A stretch of 64,000 nucleotides of DNA from Plasmodium coatneyi (taxonomy: Eukaryota; Apicomplexa; Aconoidasida; Haemosporida; Plasmodiidae), in NCBI RefSeq assembly GCF_001680005.1, contig NC_033556.1:372001-436000 (forward strand), given 5' to 3'. Both the position numbers and the translations under genes were made by a program. Positions 10,964-24,000 of this stretch are shown in pieces. The notes below the pieces were generated by a model that worked only from the letters and a program-made list of their open reading frames with translations, was not told the DNA's origin and did not search any database. Each line of letters opens with the position of its first letter. Position 1 is the first letter of the stretch.

Positions 10964-13900
10964 AGAGTGGGATTCTCCCTAGACGTGCATGCATACGTGG
11001 TATACACTTATACGACGTGCACATTTACGATGCAGGCATGCGTTCGCACGTGGTACAAACAGATATGTACTAGTGAAATGGGGAAAATGTGTGCTGACCG
11101 AAAATGGGATGAATAAAATTGTGCACGGGGGTTTTCATACATTCGGTTGCCTCAGCCTAGCTACTGCAAAGTAAAAGGGGGATAAAATGGCCATGCACAT
11201 TATTTTAAAAAGAAAAAAAAAAAAAAAAGCTCTCCTGTACTCCGTGCAGTTTCCCTGTACGTTGGCACTTATTTTTATAAAAACGCGTTAAAGTAATCTC
11301 GTCCCCCATTAAGCTGGGTCGAACTTGCGATGCGCCCTCTTTACGCCCGTGGAAGAGCAGTGCATACGCTATAAAAGTTATACATTCGTTTGGGTGTTCC
11401 CTTGGTTTTGCTACTTCGCCTTGTTCCCCTTTTGCACTTACGACTGGTGTGCAGTTGCGATTACACGTTCGACGAAGAGGTAACCCAGCAAATACGTTCA
11501 TCATTTGACTCCTTTTTTTTTTTTTCCCCCACTGGGTCTCCATAAAGTTATGCAGAATACAAAGCATGTATGATGACATATACGAGGAGGGAAACTTCCC
11601 CTTATGTTCCTGTGGTAATCCTCCAAAGCACGTTACGTAGTTACCGTGGGGTGACAGTACTCTTCGCAGGGGACAATTAAATGGCAAAAAAAAAAAAAAA
11701 AAAAGAGGTAAATAAAAAGGCAAGTGTTGAATATATTTACTGTTCTGTAATAAATCTGTGCACACGTAATGAAGCATTTTTCTTTTTTTAAATTAACCTT
11801 ATGAGGTATTACAATGTGGAAGTGCATCATGTGCAGAAAAAAAAAGAAACTTCTCTTGCACGCTTGCAGCATACTTACCGTTGAAGGTTATGCCCCAATT
11901 GGGTATCCTTCCCCGCGTTAAAAGTAAGGTGCTAATTTGCACGTTAATATTCTCCATTTTTGCTAAATGTTTGTGGAGTGATTAACTGATCATTGTTCCG
12001 AGTTGCAAAAAGGGGAGCACGTACAGAGTGGGGACGATCATTTGTCCTCCTCCTTACCCCTCCTGGATGAGGACAGGGGACGGTGTCCACCACCATGTGC
12101 CCAAATGTCCACATCGAGTCGCTTACAAAATGGCACCTATACATTGTCAGCCATTTGGATGATTGTCACAAAGGAGAGAGAAAAAAATTGGTTATTCCTT
12201 TTGGTTATGTTTTTTTTAAATAAGAGAAGTGATCCACGGCATTGTAACGGGTGGGACGATTCAAACGACAGGAAAAGTACTTCCAGGTGTCCCCACCTTT
12301 GCCATTACCAAAGAAAGGAAGCCATTTTTTTTGTGCCATTTGATTTTCCCCAGTGGAAGTTATAAAACCGCTTCGGAGGAATCCTCCTTTCCATGAACAA
12401 TCACACCTTTGCCGTTCCTATACTTTTACCCTTACTTTGTGGTGAGTGGGGCGGTATTTACCACACCCTGTTTTTGCGCACTCCGTTTGACGGGCTAGAC
12501 TCTTCTAAATAATTTGGTTCCCGAGCTGTTCCTTTTTAATTTGGGAGATTTTCACTGGGATTCTCAGGCAGAAGTGTGGACCGCGTTGCATATTGCGAGC
12601 AATAGGGAGACCCTCCTTTTATGTGTTCCCTTCCTCGCCCACCCTTTCGCTGAGTCATTTTGACCAAACCTTCCGTGTAATGAAACCCTCGGCGGGTGTT
12701 ATCAGAAGGAACGCACCTTTTTCCTCCTTTTCACCTTTACATGTGCGCGAAAGAGATATGCAGAACGGGGGTTTGGGAGAATCATTTCGACGGCGCTTCG
12801 CACGAAAAGGAGGCCCTCAAAACAGAATGGTACACCGCGACGACATGGGTAAGGCCAGACCATGCCGCGCCCGTGCATACATGTAATACATTTACACGTC
12901 AGTTTGTGTGAACAAGTTTTTGCTTCAAATTATTGGCCTCATTTTGGTGTGGGTGATATGCTCACATGTGGCTAAAAATTCCGATGTTGCGATCCCCGCA
13001 TGTTTGCCACTCCCCCACAAAAAGGTATGTGGCCTGTTTATTTGGCTACGTTAGAGGTAAAGGCGAAGGGCATTCTTTTGGAAGATGCCAAAGCAAGGGG
13101 GAAAAAGAAAGCGATAAAGGAAAACGGTAAAGGAAAGCAGTAAAGGGAAGTGGTAAAGTAACGCGGCAAGTGGGGAAGCGGCAAAAGGCGAGAGAGGCCA
13201 GCAGGAAATGCCAACAAAAAGTATACCCCACCAAAAAAAATAGCATCGCTACAGTGCTGCCCCTGGGCAGGTGGGCAATCCCTTATTCCGAGCAGCGACT
13301 CCACATAGGGAAGATAACATTAACCATTAAGCAAACTTTCACTTGTGCCTTAAGCATACGTGAGTGGTTTGCATGCGGCCCCCCCACGTGGCTATAAGAA
13401 AATTTTGTACTCGCTTCTCCTCATATAGAGCATGCAAGTTGGCGCCAAAAAAAAAAAAAAAAAAAAAAAAAATTATTCCCCATTCGGTACTCTCGCCGTA
13501 TTTTAATGCCCCCACTAGTTACAATTTTTGCGCACAGCGTACGTATACCATATATGTGCCTACATGCTTTGCCACATATTATGTTATATTATATATACGT
13601 GTATGCCCGCAGGAAAAAAAAAACACTACTCGCTTGGTTCCGCTTTGATCGTTCGTTTTTTCGACATTGCTGCGTGGATATGAAAGCGAACGTATGCCGC
13701 TGCGGTAGGGCATATTCCACTCCACAACCTCATCCCGCAATTTGTTCCTCTCCGTTTAAGCACCACAAATTTATATGGCAAAAAAGTGAGAAGCATAACG
13801 CGTACCTACTTCCATAACTACGTGCGTATACATGCCTACCCAACATGCGGCAGCATAAGTGACAAAGTGCCGAAACGTTCATGCGGTATTTCTCACCCCT

Positions 13901-14439
13901 ACAGCTTTTTGCGAACAATCCCGAGGTTGAATTTTTTTTTAAAAAAAAAAAAAACCTCACAAAATTGCTAACATAAAAAAGAAATTTATAAGGAAAAAGA
14001 AGAAAAAAATAAAATAAGAATAAGGAACGTCAAATTGTTAACCATTTGGAACGCGAAAAAGAACAGCAATCAGAAATTGCAGTGAACTGAAAAATAAGGA
14101 TAAAAAAAAATATATATCCTTTGAGTACGCCTATTTTTTTTTTTTCTTTTTCGTTAAGGAATATATCTACATAAACCAAGAACAACCGATTGAGAGAAAA
14201 AAACAGAAACAACAAAAGAAGGTGACGCAACGTAGAGAGAGCCACTGCACGAAGCGCAACACCTGCATATAGAGGAAGTAATTTTTGGCTTTGCCCAGCA
14301 GATTGGCTACAGAACAGCAACCCCCCGCGTTAAAGGGCACGTCATGCACGAACGTTGCATGTGACGCACACACCCCGTTATATATTGCATACCCGTTAAG
14401 GATTATTGCCCTTCAGTTACCACATCAGACGCCGAAACC
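10964..14439. other. Large divergent intergenic region (3.5 kb)
   Basis: This lies between two genes transcribed away from each other, so it must hold two promoters. Poly(A)/poly(T) runs occur at about 11,211-11,228, 11,687-11,704, 13,447-13,471 and 13,939-13,953. Scattered open frames (for example 11,205-11,777 minus) run through homopolymers and resemble no family. Nothing else is supported. Confidence 0.55.
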
Positions 14440-17115
14440 ATGTCAGTGCTCGGAATAGACATAGGAAATGATAACTCCGTGGTTGCAGCTATAAACAAAG
14501 GAGCCATAAACATTGTGAGGAATGATGTGTCAGAGAGGCTGACGCCCACTATGGTGGCGTTCACGGAGAAGGAAAGGTTAATTGGAGACAACGCACTAGC
14601 GAAGGTGAAGTCGAACTTTAAGAACACATGCAGGAATATAAAGAACCTCATTGGGAAATTGGGTGAGCAGGCTCAGGAAGACGACATGGAATTGAGTGAA
14701 TCGTTTGGAAATATAGTACCATGTGAGCATAACTATTTGGGGTACCAGGTGGAATATAAAAAGGAGAAGGTAGACATAAGTGTGGTACGAGTCTTATCAG
14801 CTCTCCTCTTTTTTCTAATTAAGTTGGCAGAAAAGTTCATAGGAAAAGAATGCAACGAAATCGTTTTGTCCTACCCCCCTACTTTTACGAACAGCCAAAA
14901 GGAATGTCTCCTCGCAGCAACGAAAATTATAAACGTGAATGCGCTCAGAATTATAAGTGACAACACAGCTGTTGCATTGGATTATGGTATGTATAGAATG
15001 AAAGAATTTAAAGAGGACGTTGGGTCGGTAGTCGTGTTTGTTAATATAGGTTACGCCAATACCTGCGTGTGTGTTGCTCGTTTTTTCTCCAATAAGTGTG
15101 AGATATTAAGTGACCTTGCAGACACGAATTTAGGAGGAAGAAACATCGACAATGAGCTCATCAAATACATCAATAACGTGTTTATTACTTCACATAAGAT
15201 GAACCCTCTGTATAAGGTAAAGTCGACTGATCTATGCGAAATGGGAACGGGGAGGCTGAACCCATATTTTGTCACGTCGAATAATGAAACGAGTCAGATC
15301 GATAACAAGATAAGAGTGAAGTTGCAAGATGTTGCCGTGAAGACGAAGAAGGTCCTCTCAGCGAACAACGATACGTCCATTCATGTGGAGTGCCTTTATG
15401 AAGACATGGACTGTCAGGGATCCATAAGTAGAGAAAACTTCGAAGAATTGTGTGCCCCTTTCTTTCTCACCAAATTGGAAGCTCTACTAAATAAAGCCAT
15501 GCAAGTGAGCAAACTCAACATTGCAGATGTGCAGTCGATAGAAATTTTAGGAGGTTCCACTAGAATTCCATTCATACAGAAATATCTGGAACAGTATTTC
15601 GATAAGCCATTATCCAAAACGTTAATTGCAGATGAATCTGTTGCAAGGGGTTGCGTCCTCTCAGGAGCCATGATTAGTAAACACTACAAAGTGAAGGAGT
15701 ACCAATGTATAGAAAAAGTAACGCACCCAATTAGTGTCGAGTGGCATAATGTGAATGACCCATCCAAGTCCAAGGTGGAAAGATTGTACGATACAGATTC
15801 TTTAAAGAAGAAGATGAAGAAGGTTGTCATTCCGGAGAAGGGACACATAAAAGTGACTGCCTACTATGAGGACAGCCCAGATTTGCCACCACACTGCATT
15901 AAGGAGTTGGGTTCTTGCCTCATAAAAGTGAATGAAAAAAATGACAAGATTGTTGAATCACACGTAATGACCACCTTCTCGGAGAGTGACACCTTCACTT
16001 TCTTAGGCGCACAGACAGTGTCCAAAACGGTCATTAAATCGAAAGAGGATAAGAAAAAAAGTGAGGAGAAAAAAGACATACAAAAGGGTGATGCATCTAG
16101 TGGGGCGGAAAACGCAGATGCATCAAATGGAGACGCAGATGGAAAGGAGAAAAAAACAAATGAGGAAGAATCGAATGAAGGTAAGGAAAGCAACACCGAT
16201 GGAGCAATTCCTAACGGCAATGCGACGTTATCTCACCAAAGTGGAAATAAAGCAGAACTGAAAAAAGGAGAAGAAGGAAAAATACAGACATGCTACACTA
16301 CACTACCCATCGAAGTGATCGCACCTCCAGGATCATACAGTTCGAAAGATATCTACAATTTTAGCGAAGCAGAAATTAACATGCAGCATAGTGATCTGCA
16401 AGAAGCAGAAAGGTTGAAAAATATAAACGAGTTGGAAACAATCATATACGAAACGAGAAACAGACTAAACGGAATGTACAAAGATTTTGTGATCGAGGAG
16501 GAAAGAGACTCCATCCTCCTAGCTCTGGATGATTGCGAAAATTGGATTTATGATAATATTGAGGAAGGTAAAAACGCCTTTATAAAGAAAAAGGAAGAAA
16601 TTAGGGAAAGGATTAAAGACATAATTTACAAATATGATACGTGGAATGCGAAGCAGAAAAACTTGGGAAACATTTTAAACCATTTGAAAAATATCATTGC
16701 TCAGTGTGAGAAGAGACCATCCGAGGAAAGTCAGAAAATTATTTCCAGGACGACAAATCTGCTCGACAATATTAACGCCATGCAAGAGAAGGAGATGAAG
16801 CAGCCCCTGTATGAGGCACCGCTATACACCCTCAAAGATATAGAAAGCGAATTTAACGAAGTCACCCAAATGGCGCAGAAACATTTCTCCAAATTGGAGG
16901 CAGAAGAATTAGCCAAACAGAAGGAGAAGGAAAAGCAGGAAAAACAGGAGAGGGAAAAAATGGAAAAGGAAAAGAAGAAACACCAACAGGCCGATAGGAA
17001 GGACGCAGACGACAGTGGTGACAAGGATAATAGTAAGGACGCCAAGGAAACCGACGAGACGGATAACTCCACCAACAAGGACAACGCAGGTAGTGCCGAG
17101 GAGAAGGAAATCTAA
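14440..17115 (+). CDS. HSP110c: HSP110-type cytosolic Hsp70 relative (Cg4)
   Basis: An 891-residue single-exon protein of the Hsp110/Sse class, which acts as nucleotide exchange factor for Hsp70 and as an aggregation-preventing holdase. The N-terminal actin-like ATPase is clear: phosphate loop GIDIGNDNSVVAAINKG at residues 4-20 (the canonical Hsp70 Thr-Thr is changed), ISDNTAVALDYGMYR near residue 178, FVNIGYANTCV, LGGRNIDNELI and ILGGSTRIPFIQKYL near residue 370. The substrate-binding region is interrupted by a low-complexity Lys/Glu/Asn/Gly insert (about residues 535-610), typical of Hsp110 acidic loops. A helical lid with Hsp110-style ETRNRLNGMYKDF follows, and then a charged Lys/Glu/Asp tail. 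There is no ER signal or retention motif. It corresponds to cg4 of the P. falciparum crt locus. Confidence 0.95.
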   Translation: MSVLGIDIGNDNSVVAAINKGAINIVRNDVSERLTPTMVAFTEKERLIGDNALAKVKSNFKNTCRNIKNLIGKLGEQAQEDDMELSESFGNIVPCEHNYLGYQVEYKKEKVDISVVRVLSALLFFLIKLAEKFIGKECNEIVLSYPPTFTNSQKECLLAATKIINVNALRIISDNTAVALDYGMYRMKEFKEDVGSVVVFVNIGYANTCVCVARFFSNKCEILSDLADTNLGGRNIDNELIKYINNVFITSHKMNPLYKVKSTDLCEMGTGRLNPYFVTSNNETSQIDNKIRVKLQDVAVKTKKVLSANNDTSIHVECLYEDMDCQGSISRENFEELCAPFFLTKLEALLNKAMQVSKLNIADVQSIEILGGSTRIPFIQKYLEQYFDKPLSKTLIADESVARGCVLSGAMISKHYKVKEYQCIEKVTHPISVEWHNVNDPSKSKVERLYDTDSLKKKMKKVVIPEKGHIKVTAYYEDSPDLPPHCIKELGSCLIKVNEKNDKIVESHVMTTFSESDTFTFLGAQTVSKTVIKSKEDKKKSEEKKDIQKGDASSGAENADASNGDADGKEKKTNEEESNEGKESNTDGAIPNGNATLSHQSGNKAELKKGEEGKIQTCYTTLPIEVIAPPGSYSSKDIYNFSEAEINMQHSDLQEAERLKNINELETIIYETRNRLNGMYKDFVIEEERDSILLALDDCENWIYDNIEEGKNAFIKKKEEIRERIKDIIYKYDTWNAKQKNLGNILNHLKNIIAQCEKRPSEESQKIISRTTNLLDNINAMQEKEMKQPLYEAPLYTLKDIESEFNEVTQMAQKHFSKLEAEELAKQKEKEKQEKQEREKMEKEKKKHQQADRKDADDSGDKDNSKDAKETDETDNSTNKDNAGSAEEKEI

Positions 17116-17530
17116 TTTGGGAAGAACAAATAATGATGCCTGGAAGGAAAAGAAGGAAGAGCCGTCACAATCGCAGATTATTTTTTACCAATTTGCGCTG
17201 CACAACAGACCTGCGTGTCACACCTCGTGACAGCGTAGCGTGTCGTCATTTTGTATAAACGTCAGGATCGGGAAGGTCTTACCTCTGCGGAGGGGGACTT
17301 CTCTCCCTCTCGATGCTACGCACATATATAAAAATGTGTCCTTTTTTTTTTTTTTTTTTTTTTTGCCTTCATAAACGAGTGATTATATATATGTGTATGA
17401 TAGTTGCATTCGCCCGGGGTGTCTGTAGTTACATGAACATGTGAGTTGTGTGCACATACGTCAGCCAGCGCGTGCATATGCTTCCCTGCACGGTGACCGT
17501 ACATATCATGTATATATATAAAAAAAAGGG

Positions 17531-17561
<31 letters not shown>

Positions 17562-17722
17562 TTCCAACAGGAAACGAATTTTTTTTTTTAATTAATTTTA
17601 AAGTTGTACGTCAGATGCACTGGTTGGGCTGCCCCGAAAGGGTCGGTCAGCATATCAAACCGATTGCTATGTTCAGAGGAGGAAGGAGGATTGTGTTTGC
17701 CCCTTTGAAGGAAAATCCCCCT
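17116..17722. other. Convergent intergenic region, HSP110c to SCO1
   Basis: About 600 bp between two 3' ends. It has long poly(T)/poly(A) runs (17,342-17,364 and 17,531-17,554) and short TATATA stretches. No gene supported. Confidence 0.55.
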
Positions 17723-18670
17723 CTACTGGGACGTATTCTGGAGGGTCGCCCCTGCGCTGACCCCTACCGTAGACCCACTCTGCAAATGAAGGTCGATGTA
17801 GTGGGATATCCTTTCCACCATCTCACTAGTGGTGCAATTTTTTCCAAAAAAGTCGACAAACTTTCCATCCACATCGAGTAGGTAATGAATTATTGAATGA
17901 TCAATGAGGTAGTTGTAATTGTTGGCAGCGGGGGGGGAGTCTCCACTTTGCGTGTCCGTTTTGCCACCCTGGTCATCCACAATATGTTCGTTGTAATATA
18001 CACGAAATAACTTGGCTACTTTTTTAATTTGTTCCTTGGTGCCAGTCAGTCCTACTAACTTGTCACTAAAGGAACTGCAGTAATGCTTCACCTGGGCTAG
18101 CGTGTCCCTCTTAGGATCCACAGAAATAAAAACAGGAGTTATGACATCTCCATATTTTTTTACAATTTTTTCAATGACGATAGTTTGCTTCTCCAACTCT
18201 TGTGGACATATATCTGGACAGTAAGTAAAGCCAAAGTAAATTAAGCAGAACTTTTTTTTAAAGTCCTCATTTGTTACTACTTTCCCATCGTGATTAAAGA
18301 GGGTGAAATCCCCTCCTATTAATGGCTTGCCAATGTTTTCCACTTTAGTCACCCCAATTTGTCCCTTCCCCTTCTTCTTTTCACATTGCAAGAGGTAGAA
18401 GTAGAGAATCGGAAGGGACAAAGCTAAATTGAACCCTAAGCATCTCCATGTGAGGAAAACGCTTTTTTTTTTAACCTCCTTCGGTGGATCCTTCCTGCCG
18501 GTGGTGAAGTACCTAAGTCCATTTTTTTCTATGCGACTTTGGTTCCACTTCCACCTTGGGAGATCATCCAAGCGTTTTACACATTTCATCAGAGAGCAGC
18601 ATGATTTGTGCAGGCCCCTTCCCCTCTCTGCGTGGAGCCTCCTCACACTCAGGGAAAGGATTCGCTTCAT
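17723..18670 (-). CDS. SCO1: Mitochondrial copper chaperone SCO1 (Cg3)
   Basis: A 315-residue inner-membrane copper chaperone that delivers copper to the CuA site of cytochrome c oxidase subunit II. The N-terminus MKRILSLSVRRLHAERGRG is an Arg-rich presequence. One membrane segment lies at about residues 70-95 (LTWRCLGFNLALSLPILYFY). The thioredoxin-like SCO domain follows with the copper motif FTYCPDICPQELE (Cys151 and Cys155) and the third ligand His258 in LIDHSIIHYLLD. The fold ends with VDGKFVDFFGKN. A Gln/Gly/Ser-rich insertion of about 20 residues sits just before the copper His, and the tail after the domain is low in complexity. Its position between HSP110c and CRT matches cg3 of P. 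falciparum. No intron is needed. Confidence 0.95.
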   Translation of the reverse strand: MKRILSLSVRRLHAERGRGLHKSCCSLMKCVKRLDDLPRWKWNQSRIEKNGLRYFTTGRKDPPKEVKKKSVFLTWRCLGFNLALSLPILYFYLLQCEKKKGKGQIGVTKVENIGKPLIGGDFTLFNHDGKVVTNEDFKKKFCLIYFGFTYCPDICPQELEKQTIVIEKIVKKYGDVITPVFISVDPKRDTLAQVKHYCSSFSDKLVGLTGTKEQIKKVAKLFRVYYNEHIVDDQGGKTDTQSGDSPPAANNYNYLIDHSIIHYLLDVDGKFVDFFGKNCTTSEMVERISHYIDLHLQSGSTVGVSAGATLQNTSQ

Positions 18671-19593
18671 TTGGTACGCAAATTATTGGATGATTGAAAG
18701 GGGGTTTGATAGCAGTTTAGTAAAAATTGCTTTACCTGTGTAGGTGAAAGTTGGTACCTACACGCGGGGGGGGCAAAGAAGCGCACACTGGTAGGAGCGC
18801 GCTATAAGCAAATATAAATACATACGTACATATGCATACATAGCATATTCATACATGTATATATTTATATGTATGTGGGCCCATTTGCGCGGCCTGCCAA
18901 ACGCCTCCTTGAAGAATACCCCCCCTCTACTACTTGCCCTTAACCTCGCCCCCCCTTTTGCCCTACCGCGATAAGGGCATACTTTTCTTTCCCACACAGC
19001 AGGGGGCCGCGCCAAAAAACGGTCGCGGCATAGGGAAAAAAAACAAAAAAAAAAAAAAAAAAAAAAAACAACTGTGCGTAGTTCTTCCCTTTCCACCGAT
19101 CTGTGCGTGTGTTTTATGTGTTCATGTAGCTGCCCCTTTCAATCTTCGCGCGGACTCCAATTGGTCCCCTTTTTTTTTTTTTTTCTTCACTTCGAATAAT
19201 GTGGGAACACACCAGGTGCGTATTCGAGGGGAACATAATCCACATGAATATACTGGGGATTTTTTTTTTTTTTTTTTTGTGTGACACCGATGGAAGGGGC
19301 TTTTTTTCAGTGGGTCAATTTCGAACCCGCCTTTGTGCACCTCGGGGGGATGCACTCCTAAGAATGGAAGGACGGACGGAACAGACGCACGAACGACGGT
19401 TATATAACGGGCAGCTTGTGCGGTGTTGTATGCATCCCCCGCACTGGTGAACCTTCCCCCGACGGTGCAGCTAAATTGACTTTTCAACTCATCAGCGCAA
19501 ATTTTGTTCACTGGAAAGTTGTAATTTTTTTTTTTTTTTTCCCGAGCTGAGCTCTCCAAGTGCATCTGCATATATATATGCATTATATATATG

Positions 19594-19643
<50 letters not shown>

Positions 19644-21038
19644 TGTATGTGGTGGGCTGCCCCGTTACATGCCTGGTGCAGGCAAGGGTGCCCCGTTGTT
19701 AGTTCTTTTTTTTCCCGCGGCACCATTTTTCCCCATTTAGGTCATCGAGAAAAGGAATGCATTTTTATACATTATTAAAATGCAGCTTATGCACAGGACG
19801 TTTCAGTATATTACTACGTTCTGTTGCATTTACCCCTGGTGCGGTTCCTTACCTTATCATTTCCCATTTGTACTACAACCCTAGGCTTTTTTTTTCTGTG
19901 CGTCGAAAAAAAAGGGGAATAAGCACCGGTTCCCCACTAGAACAGCGCATAAAAGGCCCATAACAGCACCTACTTTTGGGACCACTATATAATATATATA
20001 CTTTTATAGGTTACATGTTATACCTGTTTTGCATGAGTTAACTCAAGCCCCCTCATTATAGATATGAATATATTTTCCGCAGCCCAAAGCACCCCTTTAC
20101 AATTGTACCAATAAACCCCGCCCCCACCTTCCCCCTGCTCGGGTAGTCATTTTTTACGTGCATGTTTAAGCACAACGAGATAGAACAGAACCTTAATTAG
20201 TAGAAATTCCCCCGCCCCCTCCCCCACAGTGCGCTGCAAAAAGGAAACATCCTTGTTCCTGGGTAATTTTATTTGCCACGTTTTTTATTTTCTCACGCTT
20301 TACGCGCCCCCCTTTTTAAGTCAATAAAATGTAGATATATATGTACAACCGCGTATAGAGCGAAGCGGTCACCTTTTCTTTCGCAAAAAAAAAAAAAATA
20401 ATAATAAAATAACCAAGCAACGAAGCAACAAACAACGGAGCAACGACGTAACCAAGCAACGAATAAACAAAACATACGACAGGGTAGAAACCAACCGAAT
20501 CAAGCCGAATGCAATCCAGTGAAATTAAACAGAACGGCATAGGATAATTTTTTTCTTTCCTCCACAAATTGTTATTTCCTAAAGTGACATGCACGCGTGG
20601 ATGGTAATTTGCGAAAATCCTGCGAAAATTTTCTAGAGAATTTTGGCAACATTTTTGAGGAACTTTTTCCAGATCAAACATTGTTTGAAGGTTCTTTTCC
20701 TTTTTTTATTAATTTTTTTTTTTTTTTTTTTCATACTCCCGTTGCACCTTGCCGTTGATTATACGTGCCCCTTTTTTCTGATGAACACGGGAGTTGTTTT
20801 GGCTCTACTCCAGCACCACGGGACGCATTCTCCCCGTGCAGATTCACCTTCTCTGTGCGGAAGCGCGTAGTGCTTTACCCGGACCTACTCAGACGGACGA
20901 CTGACCAGTGCATCTCCCCCTGTTTGCAACCGGCCGCACATATAACAGATTGGCGACGCTGTAGAAGAGCCGTCTAGCCACAAAACGTACACAATTCGCA
21001 TCACACCCATTCTGCTACACCGCTAAACCAAACACACA
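18671..21038. other. Divergent promoter region between SCO1 and CRT
   Basis: A 2.4-kb region serving as upstream sequence for both SCO1 (-) and CRT (+). It contains poly(A) or poly(T) runs at 19,046-19,068, 19,170-19,184, 19,261-19,278, 19,526-19,541 and 20,716-20,731, and an alternating TA microsatellite. No coding sequence supported. Confidence 0.6.
19597..19640. repeat. TA dinucleotide microsatellite
   Basis: More than 20 uninterrupted TA units in the SCO1-CRT intergenic region. Likely length-polymorphic and DNA-unwinding-prone. Confidence 0.9.
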
Positions 21039-24000
21039 ATGAAGATCCTGAAAAAGAAGAAAAAGGGGGACCAACAAATCGTCCCCGATGAACGTTACCA
21101 GGAGTTAGATAGCCACGCACAAAATGAAAGTAAGCAAGGCAATTTAACGGAGGGTCCTCTGATCATACTACATGGGGAATGCACCACACAGGACGGAAGT
21201 GTGACAACCCCCTACCCACGAAGGATATTTTACTCTTTAGGCAAACCACTCCGTTAACCAACACTACAACCACGTCGTTAACTAACTATTTCCTTCGTGT
21301 TCCCCCCGCAGACGAAATACCAGGGGACGCCCCCATGGGCCAAAAAATCCTCTACTTTTTAAAACTGGTGTACAATGAAATACGGGAAAATATTTCCATT
21401 TATCTGCTCATTATTCTTTACCTCTGTGTATGTGTAATGAATAAAATAATGGCAAAGAGAACGCTGAAGAAAATTGGAAACTACAGTTTTGTCACTTCGG
21501 AGACGCATAATACCATATGCATGATCGTTTTCTTTACCTTGTACTTTATCTTTGGTCGCCGAGTCACATCCCCCAAGGTTAGCAACGCACATGGGTTCTT
21601 CCCAACCAGTCCCACGATGAAATGGTTCTTCCTTCTGTATATACATTATTGGAAGGAGTGTAGTGGAGGCATCCTGAGGGGAGGCGGACAGATCACCGCA
21701 GAGTGAATCCCACTGGTGATGGTTCCCTAAAAGCATCAATTGGGTGTGCCACTTTTTATATACCCCTTCACCATTTTACTTTCCTTTCCACCCCTTCTCA
21801 GGAGAGACACCAAAACTTCGGACTTCAGTTTCTGCTAATCTCCCTGCTGGACGCCTGCTCAGTTATCATTGCGTTTATAGGTAATTCGCGAGGGAGATAA
21901 TTGAAGAGATGGCTACCCCGGTGGATGCCATGTTACGTCTGTTCAACTGCGTCTTTATTTAACCTGTTCTCCGTTCAATCCCACATTTGTTTTGTTTCCC
22001 CCCCTTTTCAGGCCTCACAAGAACCACCGGAAATATACAGTCCTTCGTCATGCAGCTCAGCATTCCAATAAATATGTTTTTCTGTTTCTTGATTTTGCGA
22101 TACAGGTACCCAATCGCACATTGCCCTTCTTTATTGACGCCTTCCATAGGTGTATGCAACCCCGTCTCACGTGCACATTTCGCATTTCCCCCTTTTTTTA
22201 ATCCATTTACTACCCCTCCTACAGATACCACCTGTTCAATTACGTTGGTGCATCCATCATTGTGGTGACCATCGCTATTGTGGAGTTTATATTGTCTTTC
22301 GAAACGCAGGAAGAGAATTCCATCGTGTTCAACCTCGTGTTGATTGCCTCGCTGATTGTAAGTTTTGGAGGGATCGATTTGGGGAGGCCTGTAGACGATG
22401 CAGCAGTAGTGATGGGACTGCCGACTTGGCTTTTCTGACTTGGCGCTGTCCCACGTCGATGTACTGACCGATGTGTTCACCGATGTACTCACCGACGTAT
22501 TAACCCCACCCCCTGCAGCCGATGAGCTTTTCCAACATGACCAGAGAAGTCGTTTTCAAGAAGTACAAAATAAATATCCTCCGCCTGAACGTAAGGACAT
22601 CTGCTTCCCCGAAAAAAAAAAAGAGAACCGAGTTAAGGGCACATAGAAGCAGTTGCTTAAAGGGATGGCCCTTTTCGCCCCAAGGAGTGTATAGACGAGT
22701 GAACCGATTAGCCCCAACGTTGATCCATTTTTTACCCCCTTTTTTTTTCCCCCATAACAGGCCGTCGTTTCCTTCTTCCAAATATTCACCTCCTGCCTGA
22801 TGCTTCCGATGTATACCCTCCCATTTTTGAAGCAAAGTAAGAATGGCTTGAAAGTCCTAGCGGGGTTTACCATGTGTTGTGCTTGTCCACATTTCCATGT
22901 CGCCTCACAAAACAGACGCAGCTTAACGGGTCACTAATTTTTAATGCACCTCTTTTTACTTGGCTCCCCCCCTCAGTCAATTTGCCCTTCTCGGAAATCG
23001 GAACGAATATAAAAAATGGGTTCAGATGTTTGATACTTGGACAAAACACCATCGTGGAGGTATGCAAAAGGAGAGGAGGATCTCCATGTCTGACATTTTG
23101 TTAATTCTATTTGGAGATATGTTTAGTGTACTTTTCAGGGAGCGAGTTATCCATTCGTATTTCTTCCTCCCACGGCTACTTTGCTTCATTTTTATTTATT
23201 TATTTTTTTTTTTTTTTTTCACCTCCAGAACTGCGGATTGGGAATGGCCAAGATGTGCGACGATTGTGAAGGAGCATGGGTAAGGGCAGCGCAGCAAGAT
23301 GAAGCAATAGTAGCTGTATAAGCTGAATGAAATAAAGGGGGCATTACCACCCTGCAGACACTCTAGCCAATTTAACCACTATGATAATTTTATTTTTTTT
23401 TTTTCTTCCTATCTCCGCAGAAAACATTCATAGCCTATTCCTTTTTCAACATTTGCGACAATTTAATCACCAGCTTTGTAAGTACAAGAGGGGGGAAAGT
23501 TATGCCCCATGGTGGAGAGGGGTTCTTCTCCTTTTTACAAAAGTGATGTGTGTCTTTTGTTGGCTCACTTGTGCAGTACTTATGCTTATTAATGCCTCCC
23601 AAATCCATTTTTCATTTTTTCTTCTTATTTCCCCCCCTCCTACAGATAATAGACAAATTTTCGACCATGACCTACACCATCGTCAGTTGCATTCAAGGAC
23701 CAGCAATAGCAATTGCTTACTACTTTAAATTCCTTGCGGTAGGACCCCCCTCCTTTTTTTTTGCACTCAATTATCATTACATTCCTCCATTTTTGCATCC
23801 CCTAATTTACACACCTCTCTTCCCTTTATCCTTTTCCAGGGAGACGCTGTTATGAAACCCCGTGTGTTGGACTTTGTCACTTTGGTAAGGCAGAGCAAAT
23901 GATATCGCGCGTTGGCCCTCTTACATGTGGTCATGTGTTGTATGTGTTCCCATTCCTATGCGAACGAGTATTCATTTTTTTTTTTTTTTTTTTTTTTTTT

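Noticed and set aside
11205..11777. 190-residue minus-strand ORF in the 3.5-kb intergenic region
   Set aside because: It starts and ends in homopolymer-encoded Phe runs, has no domain pattern, and overlaps expected promoter sequence.
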